From: Labrenzia sp. CE80
GTDB lineage: Bacteria; Pseudomonadota; Alphaproteobacteria; Rhizobiales; Stappiaceae
Assembly: GCF_009650605.1 (NCBI RefSeq)
Contig: NZ_WAJT01000002.1
Coordinates: 930,001 to 994,000 of the forward strand
Length of the DNA stretch: 64,000 bases
Direction: 5' to 3'
Every line of letters starts with the position of its first letter. The first letter of the stretch is position 1. The notes under the pieces were generated by a model. That model made no database searches, was not told where the DNA came from, and saw only the letters and a list, made by a program, of their open reading frames with translations. A program made the translations under genes and the position numbers. This document shows, in pieces, positions 44,181-53,147 of this stretch.

Positions 44181-45347
44181 TCAAAAAAGACCGCTCAGGC
44201 TGTGTATCAATTGTGTCAGTTCAAGCTGGGATTGCGTGGACGTTTTTTCATAGATCCGGCGCAGATGTGTCTTTGCGGTATTTCGCGTGATATCGAGGTT
44301 CTCGAGAGTGTCGGCAAGAGACCCGCTGACAGCGAGGTCGTAAGCCAGACGCGCTTCTCCATTCGACAAGCCGAATGCTGACCGAAGCAACCCTTTGAGA
44401 TCCTCCGAGAGCTTGTATGGCTTTCGGACCTCCACCAGTATGAAATTGCTTTCGGCAAGCTCTGGACTGCCGGGAAGGGACGGGAGGCAGCGGATCGAGA
44501 CATGACACAATGCTTCGTCATGAACGGAAACAAAAACAGACTGTTCAGGAACAGGCGTCGCGTCGAGCGACTGGTCGGCAGCCTTTTCTGATCTGGGTGG
44601 GGCTCCCACCTGCTGTGATACCGACGTCAGCGCTGTTTCGAGTTCCTTCTTTGTAGGAACAAGCCGGTTTCCATGGACGGTGAAGATGTGGCCGTCCTTC
44701 AAGAGTTCTCGGTAGGAAGGGGTGCTGAAGTGAATCGAGAGATCTTCGTCGATGAGACACATTGCGTTCTTCTGGCTCGATGCCATCAACTGCAGCGCCT
44801 CCTTGCGAGAGGCGGCTTCGCTGAAGCGTTCTGCAACATCAAGAGCAGATGAGACAGCCTTCGCGAAGCGCCTGAAGGGCGGCATCACGTAATCGGGATC
44901 TGCGTCTTCCATCGAGATAGTCGACCAGAGGCAGCCGAGCAGCACTGTGGTTCCGCGTGATCGCAAGACGGGGGTGATCAGGCCTGGCCAATTGGCAATT
45001 GGGTGTTCTGCCGGAACGGGACGCTTCGAAACTTCCTTGCTGCGGTTCGTCAGCTGAGCCTTACAATAGGGATAGTTGACCGCAGCTTCGTCAATCAGGA
45101 AATGCAATGCAGTACGATTCGCTTCGGTCCGCACATTGTCCAGAAAGTCGATGAGTTCTTTCGCCTGTGTTGAATCCGAAAAACGGCCCGTGTGTTCCTT
45201 GTCTGGACCGAATTCGAGCATGTAGGCGCGGCATTTGAGAGACCGCTCGACGCATTGCAGGGTTTGAGGCCATAATGACGGGTTGCCAGCGCACTCTTGA
45301 ACGCGCTCTAGCACCCTGAATTCATCATGTGCGGTAATTGAAACCAT
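44181..45347 (-). CDS. LuxR-family transcriptional regulator
   Basis: 388 aa. The C-terminal LuxR helix-turn-helix spans about 325-380 ('FGLSNGEARLAYDLAVSGSL', 'LDITRNTAKTHLRRIYEKTS'). The first 300 residues have no REC or autoinducer domain; a PAS-like central part ('MCLIDEDLSIHFSTPSYREL') is possible. It lies alone on the minus strand between xseB and dxs. The target genes are unknown, and dxs downstream is separated by over 350 bases. Confidence 0.82.
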   Translation of the reverse strand: MVSITAHDEFRVLERVQECAGNPSLWPQTLQCVERSLKCRAYMLEFGPDKEHTGRFSDSTQAKELIDFLDNVRTEANRTALHFLIDEAAVNYPYCKAQLTNRSKEVSKRPVPAEHPIANWPGLITPVLRSRGTTVLLGCLWSTISMEDADPDYVMPPFRRFAKAVSSALDVAERFSEAASRKEALQLMASSQKNAMCLIDEDLSIHFSTPSYRELLKDGHIFTVHGNRLVPTKKELETALTSVSQQVGAPPRSEKAADQSLDATPVPEQSVFVSVHDEALCHVSIRCLPSLPGSPELAESNFILVEVRKPYKLSEDLKGLLRSAFGLSNGEARLAYDLAVSGSLADTLENLDITRNTAKTHLRRIYEKTSTQSQLELTQLIHSLSGLF

Positions 45348-45474
45348 GCTGCATAATTTTCCAGTTTCTCAGCTATTGGCAAGAGGAAAGCTGGTCAATT
45401 CGGCAAGATCTCGGTAAAAATGTATACATTACGCTGCGGAAATTTATAAATCGGAGAAAATTAGGGTTGCCAGG

Positions 45475-45732
45475 TTAGTTCTCAGGGTCGAGTTCTGTTG
45501 TGCCAGTCGCCTGACCGTCCTTCCCAAGTTGTATCTTCTCCACTTTCGCCTCGGCCGCCTTCAAGAGGTTGTTGCAATGACCGCGCAAAGTCGCGCCGCG
45601 CTCGTACATCTCGATGCTGCGCTCGAGCGGCACATTTCCCTGTTCAAGCTCCCGCACAATCGTTTCCAGCTGCTTGAGCGCCTCTTCAAATGAAAGAGAG
45701 GCGAGGTCTGGCTGGGTCGTTTCGCTGGTCAT
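45475..45732 (-). CDS. xseB: exodeoxyribonuclease VII small subunit
   Basis: 85 aa from ATG 45732. Pattern 'LSFEEALKQLETIVRELEQG' and 'VPLERSIEMYERGATLRGHC' is diagnostic for XseB, which forms a coiled-coil bundle on XseA to make exonuclease VII. It is 116 bases downstream of the histone-deacetylase-like gene on the same strand, the usual alphaproteobacterial order (HDAC-xseB-dxs), though dxs is now over 1.6 kb away with a LuxR gene between. Confidence 0.95.
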   Translation of the reverse strand: MTSETTQPDLASLSFEEALKQLETIVRELEQGNVPLERSIEMYERGATLRGHCNNLLKAAEAKVEKIQLGKDGQATGTTELDPEN

Positions 45733-45848
45733 GACGCTAATCCGAGAGGTTTTTGATGACGGATTTAGACACTTACGGGCTTGGCAGCTGAGGTCAAGGC
45801 GTCGAGGCCTGTTGCACGGCGCTATCCTCAAGTGATCCGGAGAGCCGA

Positions 45849-46778
45849 TCAGCCCGTCATCAGCGTCATCACATGTGCGGCGGTTGAGCGCGCCAGGCCC
45901 TCAAGATCGTAGCCGCCTTCAAGGACCGAGACGAGGCGGCCGTCACAGTGTTTTTCAGCGACGTCCATCAGAGCCCGGGTTGCCCAGGCAAAGTCGGCCT
46001 CCAGAAGGTTGAGGCCGCCAAGCGGGTCGCGGGCGTGTGCATCAAAACCGGCGGAGATAATGACCAGATCCGGCGCGAAGCTGCGCAGTCGGGGAAGGAT
46101 GATCGCTTCCATCGCTTCCTTGAAGATCGGTCCGTCATCCCCGGCGGCAAGAGGGACGTTGACGATCGTATCGGCCTCACCCGTCTCATTTGCGGCGCCA
46201 GAGCCCGGATAGAGCGGCATTTGATGGGTTGAACAATACATCACGCTTGGGTCCGCCCAGAAGATATCCTGGGTGCCATTGCCGTGGTGAACATCAAAAT
46301 CGACAATTGCAACACGCTCCGCCCCATATTGTGCCTGGGCAAAACGGGCAGCCACCGCGACGTTGTTGAAAAAGCAAAAACCCATCGCCCGGTCTTTTTC
46401 AGCGTGGTGGCCGGGCGGGCGGGATGCCGAAAACGCGTTGGTGACTTTTTTGTCAAACACCTCTTCCACGGCGCGACACGCGCCCCCCGCTCCACGCAGT
46501 ATCGCCTCCCAAGTACCCGGAGACATGGTGGTGTCCGCATCTACCCGCGCAAGGCCTTCTTGAGGCGCAAGCCTGTGCAGCATGTCGATATAGGCCATTG
46601 GATGCGCGCGGGCGATGTCTTCGCGCCGTCCGATCGGGGCTGCCTCGCGTTCCAGAGGTTGAAAGCGCTCGTGCTCAAGAATGCGGTCAATTGCTCTCAG
46701 TCTGTCCGGGCGTTCGGGATGGCCTACCGGCGTCAGATGATCGAGGAAGGTTGGATGATGAAGCAGAAGCGTTGACAC
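45849..46778 (-). CDS. histone deacetylase-family deacetylase
   Basis: 309 aa from GTG 46778 ('STLLLHHPTFLDHLTPVGHP'); an ATG at 46814 would add 12 residues and no start has a good ribosome site. Class II-like zinc deacetylase motifs: 'GHPERPDRLRAIDRIL', 'RPPGHHAEKDRAMGFCFFNN', zinc-binding 'DFDVHHGNGTQDIF', 'SAGFDAHARDPLGGL' and 'LEGGYDLEGLA'. Bacterial members act on acetyl-polyamines, acetoin-like molecules or acetylated proteins. The substrate here is unknown. Confidence 0.93.
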   Translation of the reverse strand: MSTLLLHHPTFLDHLTPVGHPERPDRLRAIDRILEHERFQPLEREAAPIGRREDIARAHPMAYIDMLHRLAPQEGLARVDADTTMSPGTWEAILRGAGGACRAVEEVFDKKVTNAFSASRPPGHHAEKDRAMGFCFFNNVAVAARFAQAQYGAERVAIVDFDVHHGNGTQDIFWADPSVMYCSTHQMPLYPGSGAANETGEADTIVNVPLAAGDDGPIFKEAMEAIILPRLRSFAPDLVIISAGFDAHARDPLGGLNLLEADFAWATRALMDVAEKHCDGRLVSVLEGGYDLEGLARSTAAHVMTLMTG

Positions 46779-47288
46779 AAAAGCACCAATAACAGGAGGT
46801 TGCCGAGCGGGCATGGGGATTGGGTGCATCAGAGCGACGCGCTGCAAGCCTGTCAATCAGGCATTGGATGTAGGAGGTATCAGAGGTGAAAACCTGACGC
46901 GATGCTGGGCGCAAAGAAACGGGGCCGATCTGGGTGGAGATCTGGCCCCGAAAGGTGCGAGCACAAGGGTGCTCGAGGGGAGGTCCGCTGCATCTGATTT
47001 AACAAGTAAAAGTTAGATGATTCGCGACTTGGATCGCTAGAGTGGTAGTGATCTTCCGCAGATGTATCTGTGTATAAGCAGTGTAGTGAGATAGAGATTT
47101 TCGTTGAGGTATCACCGAGTATTGTCAATTACACGATATGAGGCGCGAAAATAGAGGCTTTTTCTGTGTTACGCGTTCGATAAGGCCTTCGCCGTTTTCG
47201 GGCGATCCCGTACAGTCAGCCGCCACTACGACGCCAATCAACTCGATCAATTGTGCCGCGCCATCAATGGGAGATGGGCCGTTGTCAG
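46779..47288. other. 510-base non-coding region with minus-strand small-RNA candidate
   Basis: No convincing gene. On the minus strand, GGGGCC...GGCCCC arms (46920-46952) with a CCACCC loop are followed by GTTTCTTT, a terminator-like end. Just upstream lies a GAGCAC-CCTT-GTGCTC hairpin (46960-46976) and a CCTCCCC tract that could pair with ribosome sites. A TTGACA occurs near 47128 without a good -10. A plus-strand 67-codon frame (46813-47016) is unlikely to be coding. Confidence 0.35.
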
Positions 47289-48296
47289 TCACGATGGTGG
47301 AATCGGGCGTGGTGCTGCCGCGCGCTTAAGGCGATCATTGATAGCTTCCCCGAGACCCTCCATCGGGATGGTCTGGACACAAATTATCTCTGCTCCATAG
47401 GTGTCCAGATGTCTCAATGCCGCGAAAAGCCTTGCCGCCGCTTCTTCAAGGTCGCTCGACGGACTTAAGTTGATTTCGCAGATAGCATCATCCGCACCGG
47501 GGAGCCTATGCGGTCCAAACGCAAGGAGTGCCTCGCCGTCCTGTACCGTTCGCGCATCGAGGCGCACAGCCGCCGAGGGCGCATAGTGTGAGGACAGCAT
47601 CCCGGGCGCTTGCGGCGCGTCAGGTTTTGTCGGTGTCGACGCATCGATCAGGGCGCGTCCAAGGACGGTCTCCAAATCCTTTCGCGGGATTCCTCCCGGG
47701 CGCAGTAGCCGTGGTGTGCCATCAACGAGCGCGACGATTGTGGATTCGATGCCGACGGAACAGGGTCCGGCGTCGACGACAAAGCTAAGCGAGGCGCCCA
47801 AGTCAGCTGTGACGGCATCCGCGGTCGTTGTGCTGACCTTTCCCGAAATATTGGCGCTGGGCGCAGCTAGCGGTGTGCCACATTTCTCTGCGAGAAATCG
47901 CATCACCGGTCCAGCTGGCACACGCAGGGCGACGGTGTCCAGCCCTGCAGTTGCAAGGTCGCAAATTGTCGATTGCGGCTTCTTGGGGACAACGAGCGTA
48001 AGCGGCCCAGGCCAGAAAGCTCTCGCAAGCTTTAGGGCGTCCTCATCGAAAATGCCGTGCTCCGTGCAAGCTTCAAGCGAGGGCAGATGGGAGATTAGAG
48101 GATTGAACTGGGGCCGGCCTTTCGCGGCGAAGATTTTGGCGCATGCGGAACTTCTGGTGGCGTCGGCGGCAAGCCCGTAGACCGTTTCCGTCGGAACGGC
48201 CACGAGTTCGCCTGCCTCGATTGCATCACAGACGGCATCCGCTTCTGCAGCGTTCTGCCAGCCGTCTTGTGTCAGGTCCAAGGTCCACTTGCGCAT
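47289..48296 (-). CDS. sua5: threonylcarbamoyl-AMP synthase (Sua5 type)
   Basis: 335 aa, so the long Sua5 form with a C-terminal Sua5 domain rather than the short TsaC. 'AGELVAVPTETVYGLAADAT' (substrate loop), 'KIFAAKGRPQFNPLISHLPS', 'FWPGPLTLVVPKKP' and 'PLAAPSANISGKVSTTTADA' are family signatures. It makes threonylcarbamoyl-AMP from Thr, bicarbonate and ATP for t6A37 in tRNAs reading ANN codons. Divergent from the acyl-CoA dehydrogenase operon. Confidence 0.95.
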   Translation of the reverse strand: MRKWTLDLTQDGWQNAAEADAVCDAIEAGELVAVPTETVYGLAADATRSSACAKIFAAKGRPQFNPLISHLPSLEACTEHGIFDEDALKLARAFWPGPLTLVVPKKPQSTICDLATAGLDTVALRVPAGPVMRFLAEKCGTPLAAPSANISGKVSTTTADAVTADLGASLSFVVDAGPCSVGIESTIVALVDGTPRLLRPGGIPRKDLETVLGRALIDASTPTKPDAPQAPGMLSSHYAPSAAVRLDARTVQDGEALLAFGPHRLPGADDAICEINLSPSSDLEEAAARLFAALRHLDTYGAEIICVQTIPMEGLGEAINDRLKRAAAPRPIPPS

Positions 48297-48415
48297 GGAT
48301 TTCCACGTCTCCGCCTGAATGTGTGTCGAATCGATCGTGTCGAAGTGTGGGTTGCCGTAAGGACACGGATTGACGTTTACGTAAACCGAGTTAGTGTTCC
48401 GTCAAATAACCAAAC

Positions 48416-48439
48416 GTCTGGGCCTTTTGCGGCCCAGAC
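48416..48439. repeat. perfect 9-bp hairpin between sua5 and the acyl-CoA dehydrogenase
   Basis: GTCTGGGCC (48416-48424), loop TTTTGC, GGCCCAGAC (48431-48439). No T run follows. It ends 45 bases before the dehydrogenase ATG; it could be an operator or 5'-UTR hairpin. Confidence 0.5.
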
Positions 48440-48484
48440 ACGGCGCCGTCAAGGTGCTGTATAAAACTGCCTAGGGAGCTCTTC

Positions 48485-50266
48485 ATGTATCGCGCGCCAA
48501 TCGATGAGATTGCTTTTACCCTCAAGAACGTCAGTGGACTAGAGGAGCTACAGAAACACGAGGCGCACAGTGAGCTCGGAGATGATCTCGTTTCTGCGAT
48601 TTTGACAGAGGCGGGACGCTTTGCAGCTGAGGAAATTGCGCCCTTGAATTCAGTGGCAGACAAGCATGGGACTCTCTTTTCGAACGGTGCGGTCACGACG
48701 CCTCCAGGCTGGAAAGAGCTATACCACCGCTGGATTGAGGGGGGCTGGAACGGCCTGAGTGCAAATCCCGACTTTGGCGGTCAGGGTCTGCCGGTCATGC
48801 TCTCTGCTGCAGCGCTGGAAATGTGGAACTCGGGCTCCATGGCCTTCGCGATCGGACCAACGCTGACAATCGGTGCCGTTGAGGCGCTCGAAAAGCACGC
48901 AACAGATGACCTGAAGGCCAAGTATCTCGAAAAGCTGGTGTCCGGTGAGTGGATGGGCACCATGAACCTTACTGAACCGCAGGCCGGCTCTGACCTGAAT
49001 GCCTTGAAGGCCAAGGCGGTCCCCAGTGACGATGGAACCTATAGGATCAGCGGGCAGAAGATCTTCATCACATATGGCGAACATGACATTACGGAAAACA
49101 TCGTCCATCTCGTGCTTGCCAGGCTTCCCGACGCACCGGCGGGAACAAGAGGCATCTCGCTGTTCCTCGTCCCGAAACTCTTTGTGAACGATGATGGCAC
49201 GCTGGGAGCACACAACGACGTACGCTGTGCCGGTGTCGAGCACAAATTGGGCATTCATGGCTCACCGACCTGTACGATGGTCTTTGGCGATGATGGCGGC
49301 GCCACCGGCTGGTTGATCGGCGAGGAAAATCGCGGCCTGGCCTGCATGTTTACGATGATGAACAACGCCCGGCTCGCCGTCGGTATTCAGGGACTTGGTG
49401 TGGCGGAAAGAGCCTATCAGCAGGCACTCGCTTACGCTCTTGATCGCAAGCAAGGCCGTGCTCCGGGTGAAAAGGGCGAGGGGATGAGCGCCATTGCGCA
49501 TCATCCCGACATCAAGCGAACGCTTTTGGCCATGCGTTCACGGACGCAGGTGGCGAGGGCGATCTGCTATGCCTGTGCCCACGCAATTGACATGTCGCAT
49601 GTGGCCGAAACGGCTGAAGACAGGAAGTTCTGGTCGGATCGCGCAGGGCTTTTGACCCCGCTTGCAAAAGCGATCCCGACTGACTTTGGTGTTGAGGTTG
49701 CCTCCATGGGCGTCCAGATCCACGGCGGTATGGGGTATGTGGAGGAGACAGGTGCAGCTCAACACCTTCGTGATAGTCGTATCGCAACGATCTACGAAGG
49801 CACCAATGGCATCCAGTCGATCGATCTTGTCATGCGCAAATTACCCCTGTCGAACGGTGAGCATATCGACGGTTTTATTTCGGAGTTGAGACAGATTGCC
49901 GATGAAGTTGCCGCCAGCAACCGTCCAGAATTCGGTGCGACGGCTGACCGGCTCCATGCAGCGATTACAGAACTCGAACGGGTCACGTCCTGGATGAAGG
50001 CAGCGCAGGCTGAAGAACGGTTTGCAGAGGCGTTGGCGGGTGCAACGCCTTACCTCCGACTTGCCGGGCTGACACTCGGCGGGGTGCTTCTTGCCAAGGG
50101 AGCGCTGCGCTCAGGCACAGAGAATGCCGCAGCTTTGAAGGATCGTATGCTGCTGGCTCGAAGTTTTGCCGAGACGAGCCTTTATGAGACCATTGCTCTT
50201 GGAGCCGATGTCACGTCTTCGGCGGGCTCGATCCTTTCTCTCGATCCGGAAGCGCTGGCGTCCTGA
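48485..50266 (+). CDS. acyl-CoA dehydrogenase, DmdC-like (C-terminal extended)
   Basis: 593 aa, longer than ordinary acyl-CoA dehydrogenases because of a C-terminal helical extension. 'MYRAPIDEIAFTL', 'APLNSVADKHGTLF' and 'MNLTEPQAGSDLNALKAKAV' fit the group that includes DmdC, the methylmercaptopropionyl-CoA dehydrogenase of DMSP demethylation. The catalytic Glu is in 'IYEGTNGIQSIDLV'. It oxidises acyl-CoA to enoyl-CoA with FAD. First gene of an operon with a crotonase and an SDR. Paralogues handle other acyl-CoAs, so the DmdC role is only possible. Good GGGAG ribosome site. Confidence 0.88.
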   Translation: MYRAPIDEIAFTLKNVSGLEELQKHEAHSELGDDLVSAILTEAGRFAAEEIAPLNSVADKHGTLFSNGAVTTPPGWKELYHRWIEGGWNGLSANPDFGGQGLPVMLSAAALEMWNSGSMAFAIGPTLTIGAVEALEKHATDDLKAKYLEKLVSGEWMGTMNLTEPQAGSDLNALKAKAVPSDDGTYRISGQKIFITYGEHDITENIVHLVLARLPDAPAGTRGISLFLVPKLFVNDDGTLGAHNDVRCAGVEHKLGIHGSPTCTMVFGDDGGATGWLIGEENRGLACMFTMMNNARLAVGIQGLGVAERAYQQALAYALDRKQGRAPGEKGEGMSAIAHHPDIKRTLLAMRSRTQVARAICYACAHAIDMSHVAETAEDRKFWSDRAGLLTPLAKAIPTDFGVEVASMGVQIHGGMGYVEETGAAQHLRDSRIATIYEGTNGIQSIDLVMRKLPLSNGEHIDGFISELRQIADEVAASNRPEFGATADRLHAAITELERVTSWMKAAQAEERFAEALAGATPYLRLAGLTLGGVLLAKGALRSGTENAAALKDRMLLARSFAETSLYETIALGADVTSSAGSILSLDPEALAS

Positions 50267-50292
50267 CAGAAGCAGGCGATGGGAGGAACTCA

Positions 50293-51036
50293 ATGATCCG
50301 GAAATCTCTGGAGGAGGGGGTTTGCACCCTCCGGCTTGACCGTGCCGAAAAGAAAAATGCGCTCACCGGCGCGATGTATGCGGACCTCGCCGAAGCCCTG
50401 GAAGAGGGGAATTCAGATGGGAGTGTAAGATGCCATCTCATCTGCGGTCAGCCCGGGACCTTCACCGCCGGCAATGACATCGCGGACTTTCTGCAATTTG
50501 CCGGAAAGAACGACCTTTCGGACACGCCCGTTATCCGCTTTCTCAAGGCGGTCGCCTTAAACGAAAAGCCGATTGTCGCGGCAGTCGATGGTCTGGCAAT
50601 CGGCGTTGGAACCACGTTGCTGATGCACTGCGACATGGTGTTTGCAACGAAGACATCGACCTTCAAGACACCCTTCGTTGATCTGGGACTTGTGCCTGAG
50701 GCTGGCTCATCCCTGCTCGCACCAAGGTTCATGGGGCATGCGCGGGCGTTCGAACTCCTCTGTCTTGGTGCCACCTTTGATGCGGAGAGAGCGCATGCCG
50801 TGGGCATCGTGAATCACATTGAGGACGACGTCGAAATGGTCGCGCTTGCCTGCGCCAGGGCGATTGCGGCGAAGCCACCTCAGGCCATGAAGCTGTCGCG
50901 CGACCTGTTGCTGGGCGACCGGAAAGACCTGCTGGCACGTATCGACGAAGAGGCCCGAATTTTTGGTGAGCGGCTGAGCGCGCCCGAGACCATTGCAGCT
51001 TTTCAGGCCTTTATGATGAAGAAGCCCAAGGGCTGA
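50293..51036 (+). CDS. enoyl-CoA hydratase/isomerase (crotonase) family protein
   Basis: 247 aa with GGGAGG ribosome site, 26 bases after the dehydrogenase. Oxyanion-hole segments 'FTAGNDIADF' and 'VDGLAIGVGTTLLMHCDMVF' are clear. 'DLGLVPEAGSSLLAPRFMGH' retains the Glu equivalent to the second catalytic residue of ECH; the first position is not obviously acidic, a pattern typical of delta3-delta2 isomerases. It probably acts on the product of the upstream dehydrogenase. Confidence 0.88.
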   Translation: MIRKSLEEGVCTLRLDRAEKKNALTGAMYADLAEALEEGNSDGSVRCHLICGQPGTFTAGNDIADFLQFAGKNDLSDTPVIRFLKAVALNEKPIVAAVDGLAIGVGTTLLMHCDMVFATKTSTFKTPFVDLGLVPEAGSSLLAPRFMGHARAFELLCLGATFDAERAHAVGIVNHIEDDVEMVALACARAIAAKPPQAMKLSRDLLLGDRKDLLARIDEEARIFGERLSAPETIAAFQAFMMKKPKG

Positions 51037-51058
51037 CAAGATTGATCGGAGTATCCCA

Positions 51059-51922
51059 ATGAGCCTGTCAGGCAAGACACTTTTCATCACTGGCGCATCG
51101 CGCGGCATCGGCAAGGCGATTGCCCTGCGCGCGGCGCGTGACGGAGCAAATATTGCCATTGCGGCCAAGACCGCTGAGCCGCATCCCAAGCTGGAAGGCA
51201 CGATTTTCTCCGCCGCGGAGGAAATCGCGGCGGCTGGCGGCAAGGCCTTGCCACTGGTCCTTGATGTTCGTGACGATGAAGCTGTGAAACGTGCGATCGA
51301 CAAGACGGCTGAAACCTTCGGCGGGCTGGACATCCTCGTCAACAACGCCAGCGCAATTCAGCTAACACCTCTTGCCCAAACGGACATGAAGCGATTTGAT
51401 CTGATGCATCAGATCAACACGCGCGGCACGCTGGCCTGTTCGAAGCATGCGATCGAGCACCTGGCGAAGTCGGACAATCCGCATATCCTGACCTTGTCGC
51501 CGCCCCTTGATATGCAGGAAAAGTGGTTCGCCCCCTTCACACCCTATTCGATCGCCAAATACGGCATGAGCCTCGTGGTTCTGGGGCTCGCCGGTGAGCT
51601 CAGGGCGAAGGGAATTGCGGTCAATGCGCTCTGGCCGCGCACGACAATTGCGACGGCCGCAATCAAGAACATCATCGGAGGTGACGCCTTGATGCAGCAA
51701 AGCCGCACACCGGATATTCTGGCAGACGCTGCCTATGAGATCTTCACGACCCCGTCGGGAGAGCTTTCTGGTCAGTTCCTGATTGACGACACCTTCCTGG
51801 CATCACGTGGCGTGACCGATTTCGATGGCTATCGTGTCGATCCGAGAGTTTCCCTGGCGCCCGACTTCTTCGTGCCGGATGATAGTGTCGCCCCCTGCGA
51901 CCTCGGTCCTGTCGAAGCCTGA
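51059..51922 (+). CDS. SDR-family oxidoreductase (HSDL2-like)
   Basis: 287 aa. 'LFITGASRGIGKAIALRAAR' is the NAD(P) motif, 'LDILVNNASAIQLTPLAQTD' the structural strand, and Tyr-x3-Lys is in 'PFTPYSIAKYGMSLVVLGLA'. The unusual extended ends and 'GQFLIDDTFLASRGVTDFDG' fit the HSDL2-like branch. It follows the crotonase after 22 bases and ends in a strong terminator. Likely oxidises or reduces the hydroxyacyl product of the pathway; substrate unknown. Confidence 0.85.
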   Translation: MSLSGKTLFITGASRGIGKAIALRAARDGANIAIAAKTAEPHPKLEGTIFSAAEEIAAAGGKALPLVLDVRDDEAVKRAIDKTAETFGGLDILVNNASAIQLTPLAQTDMKRFDLMHQINTRGTLACSKHAIEHLAKSDNPHILTLSPPLDMQEKWFAPFTPYSIAKYGMSLVVLGLAGELRAKGIAVNALWPRTTIATAAIKNIIGGDALMQQSRTPDILADAAYEIFTTPSGELSGQFLIDDTFLASRGVTDFDGYRVDPRVSLAPDFFVPDDSVAPCDLGPVEA

Positions 51923-51945
51923 CATCCCTCGGCGACCTAAGACTG

Positions 51946-51986
51946 AACCAAAAGAGCCCCGGCAGTTTGCCAGGGCTCTTTTGGTT
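51946..51986. terminator. bidirectional terminator
   Basis: AACCAAAAGAGCCC (51946-51959) is an exact reverse complement of GGGCTCTTTTGGTT (51973-51986). With A-rich 5' and T-rich 3' arms it suits both the SDR gene (+) and the dnaJ-like gene (-). Confidence 0.9.
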
Positions 51987-52006
51987 GGATGGGTGCTTTG
52001 TCCAGC

Positions 52007-53002
52007 TTAGTCGAATTCCGGTCCTCTGGCCCGGTAAGGTGTGACGTCCTTCCAGGCTTTCATAAGGGTTTCCAACTCGCCATCCGCAGTCGGCGGTAGG
52101 ATGATCTGAAGTTTGACGAGAAGGTCGCCATGACCACCGCCCTTGGTCGGCAAACCCTTGCCCTTCAGGCGCATAGTCTTGTCACCCGAGCTATTGGCCG
52201 GAATGTTCAAATTGACCGCGCCCGTCAGCGTCGGTGTGCGGACCTTGGCTCCGAGTACGGCCTCATAGAGGGTAAGCGGTAGTTCCAGGATCAGATCATT
52301 TCCGCGTACATCGAAGAGCTTGTGCGGCTTCAGGCGGATTTCGACAAGCGCATCTCCAGCCGAGCCGCCATATTCACCAGGGTACCCCTGGCCACGCAGG
52401 CGGATCTTCTCACCCTCGTGAGTGCCGGCCGGTATCGTGACGTTGACAGTTTTGCCGCTTGGCAGGGTAACTTGCGTCTTTCCGGCGTTGACGATGTCTT
52501 CAAGCGAGACCGCCGCGATCAACTCAGCGTTCTTGCCTTTTTGAGCGGGTCGCGTGCGCTTACCAGCGCCAGGCTTTGGCCCACCAGCCCCAGCCGCTCC
52601 GGCACGTGCCCGTTTGCCGCCGCCAAAACCACCAAGGATATCATTCAGGATGTCGTCGAAGCCACCGGCAGAGCCGCCTGCGCCACCCGCCGACTGTCCA
52701 CGGAAACCTCTTGAGGAACCTGCACCGCCAAAGTCCTGGAAATCCGAGAAACCGTCGAAGCCATGGGATTGGAATTTCTGCTTGCCCTCAGCGTCGATTT
52801 CGCCCCGGTCAAACTTCCCGCGCTTTTCCTTGTCGCCAATGATCTCATAGGCCTGGTTGACCTCGGCAAACTGAGCCTGCGCTTTCGGATCATCCTGATT
52901 TTGGTCAGGGTGATATTTCTTTGCCAGCTTGCGAAAGGCTTTTTTTATGTCGGCCTCGGATGCCGATTTCGCAACACCGAGGACGTTGTAAGGATCACGC
53001 AT
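52007..53002 (-). CDS. DnaJ-type co-chaperone (CbpA-like, no zinc domain)
   Basis: 331 aa. J domain (1-68) with 'DPYNVLGVAKSASEADIKKA' and the HPD in 'KKYHPDQNQDD'. A Gly/Phe-rich linker (about 75-135) and DnaJ C-terminal substrate domains ('KTVNVTIPAGTHEGEKIRLR', 'GQGYPGEYGG') follow, and the zinc-finger CxxCxGxG repeats are absent, as in CbpA/DnaJ2. It stimulates Hsp70 ATPase. Near pdxH, a common rhizobial arrangement. Confidence 0.92.
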   Translation of the reverse strand: MRDPYNVLGVAKSASEADIKKAFRKLAKKYHPDQNQDDPKAQAQFAEVNQAYEIIGDKEKRGKFDRGEIDAEGKQKFQSHGFDGFSDFQDFGGAGSSRGFRGQSAGGAGGSAGGFDDILNDILGGFGGGKRARAGAAGAGGPKPGAGKRTRPAQKGKNAELIAAVSLEDIVNAGKTQVTLPSGKTVNVTIPAGTHEGEKIRLRGQGYPGEYGGSAGDALVEIRLKPHKLFDVRGNDLILELPLTLYEAVLGAKVRTPTLTGAVNLNIPANSSGDKTMRLKGKGLPTKGGGHGDLLVKLQIILPPTADGELETLMKAWKDVTPYRARGPEFD

Positions 53003-53147
53003 GGAATGTCACCAATTCATGGATACGGCCGGCGCAACCGCCCGCCTCCGAATTCTGTCTCTGGAACTATATCGTGATTGATAGGAAAAAATTCCAGACC
53101 CGTTCGGAATAGTCTCCAGATCTGTTTTACCGAGATTACAGAGCCGA

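Noticed and set aside
46813..47016. 67-codon plus-strand frame behind an AGGAGG
   Set aside because: The spacing to the ATG is 12 bases and the translation is not protein-like; the sequence looks structured on the minus strand.
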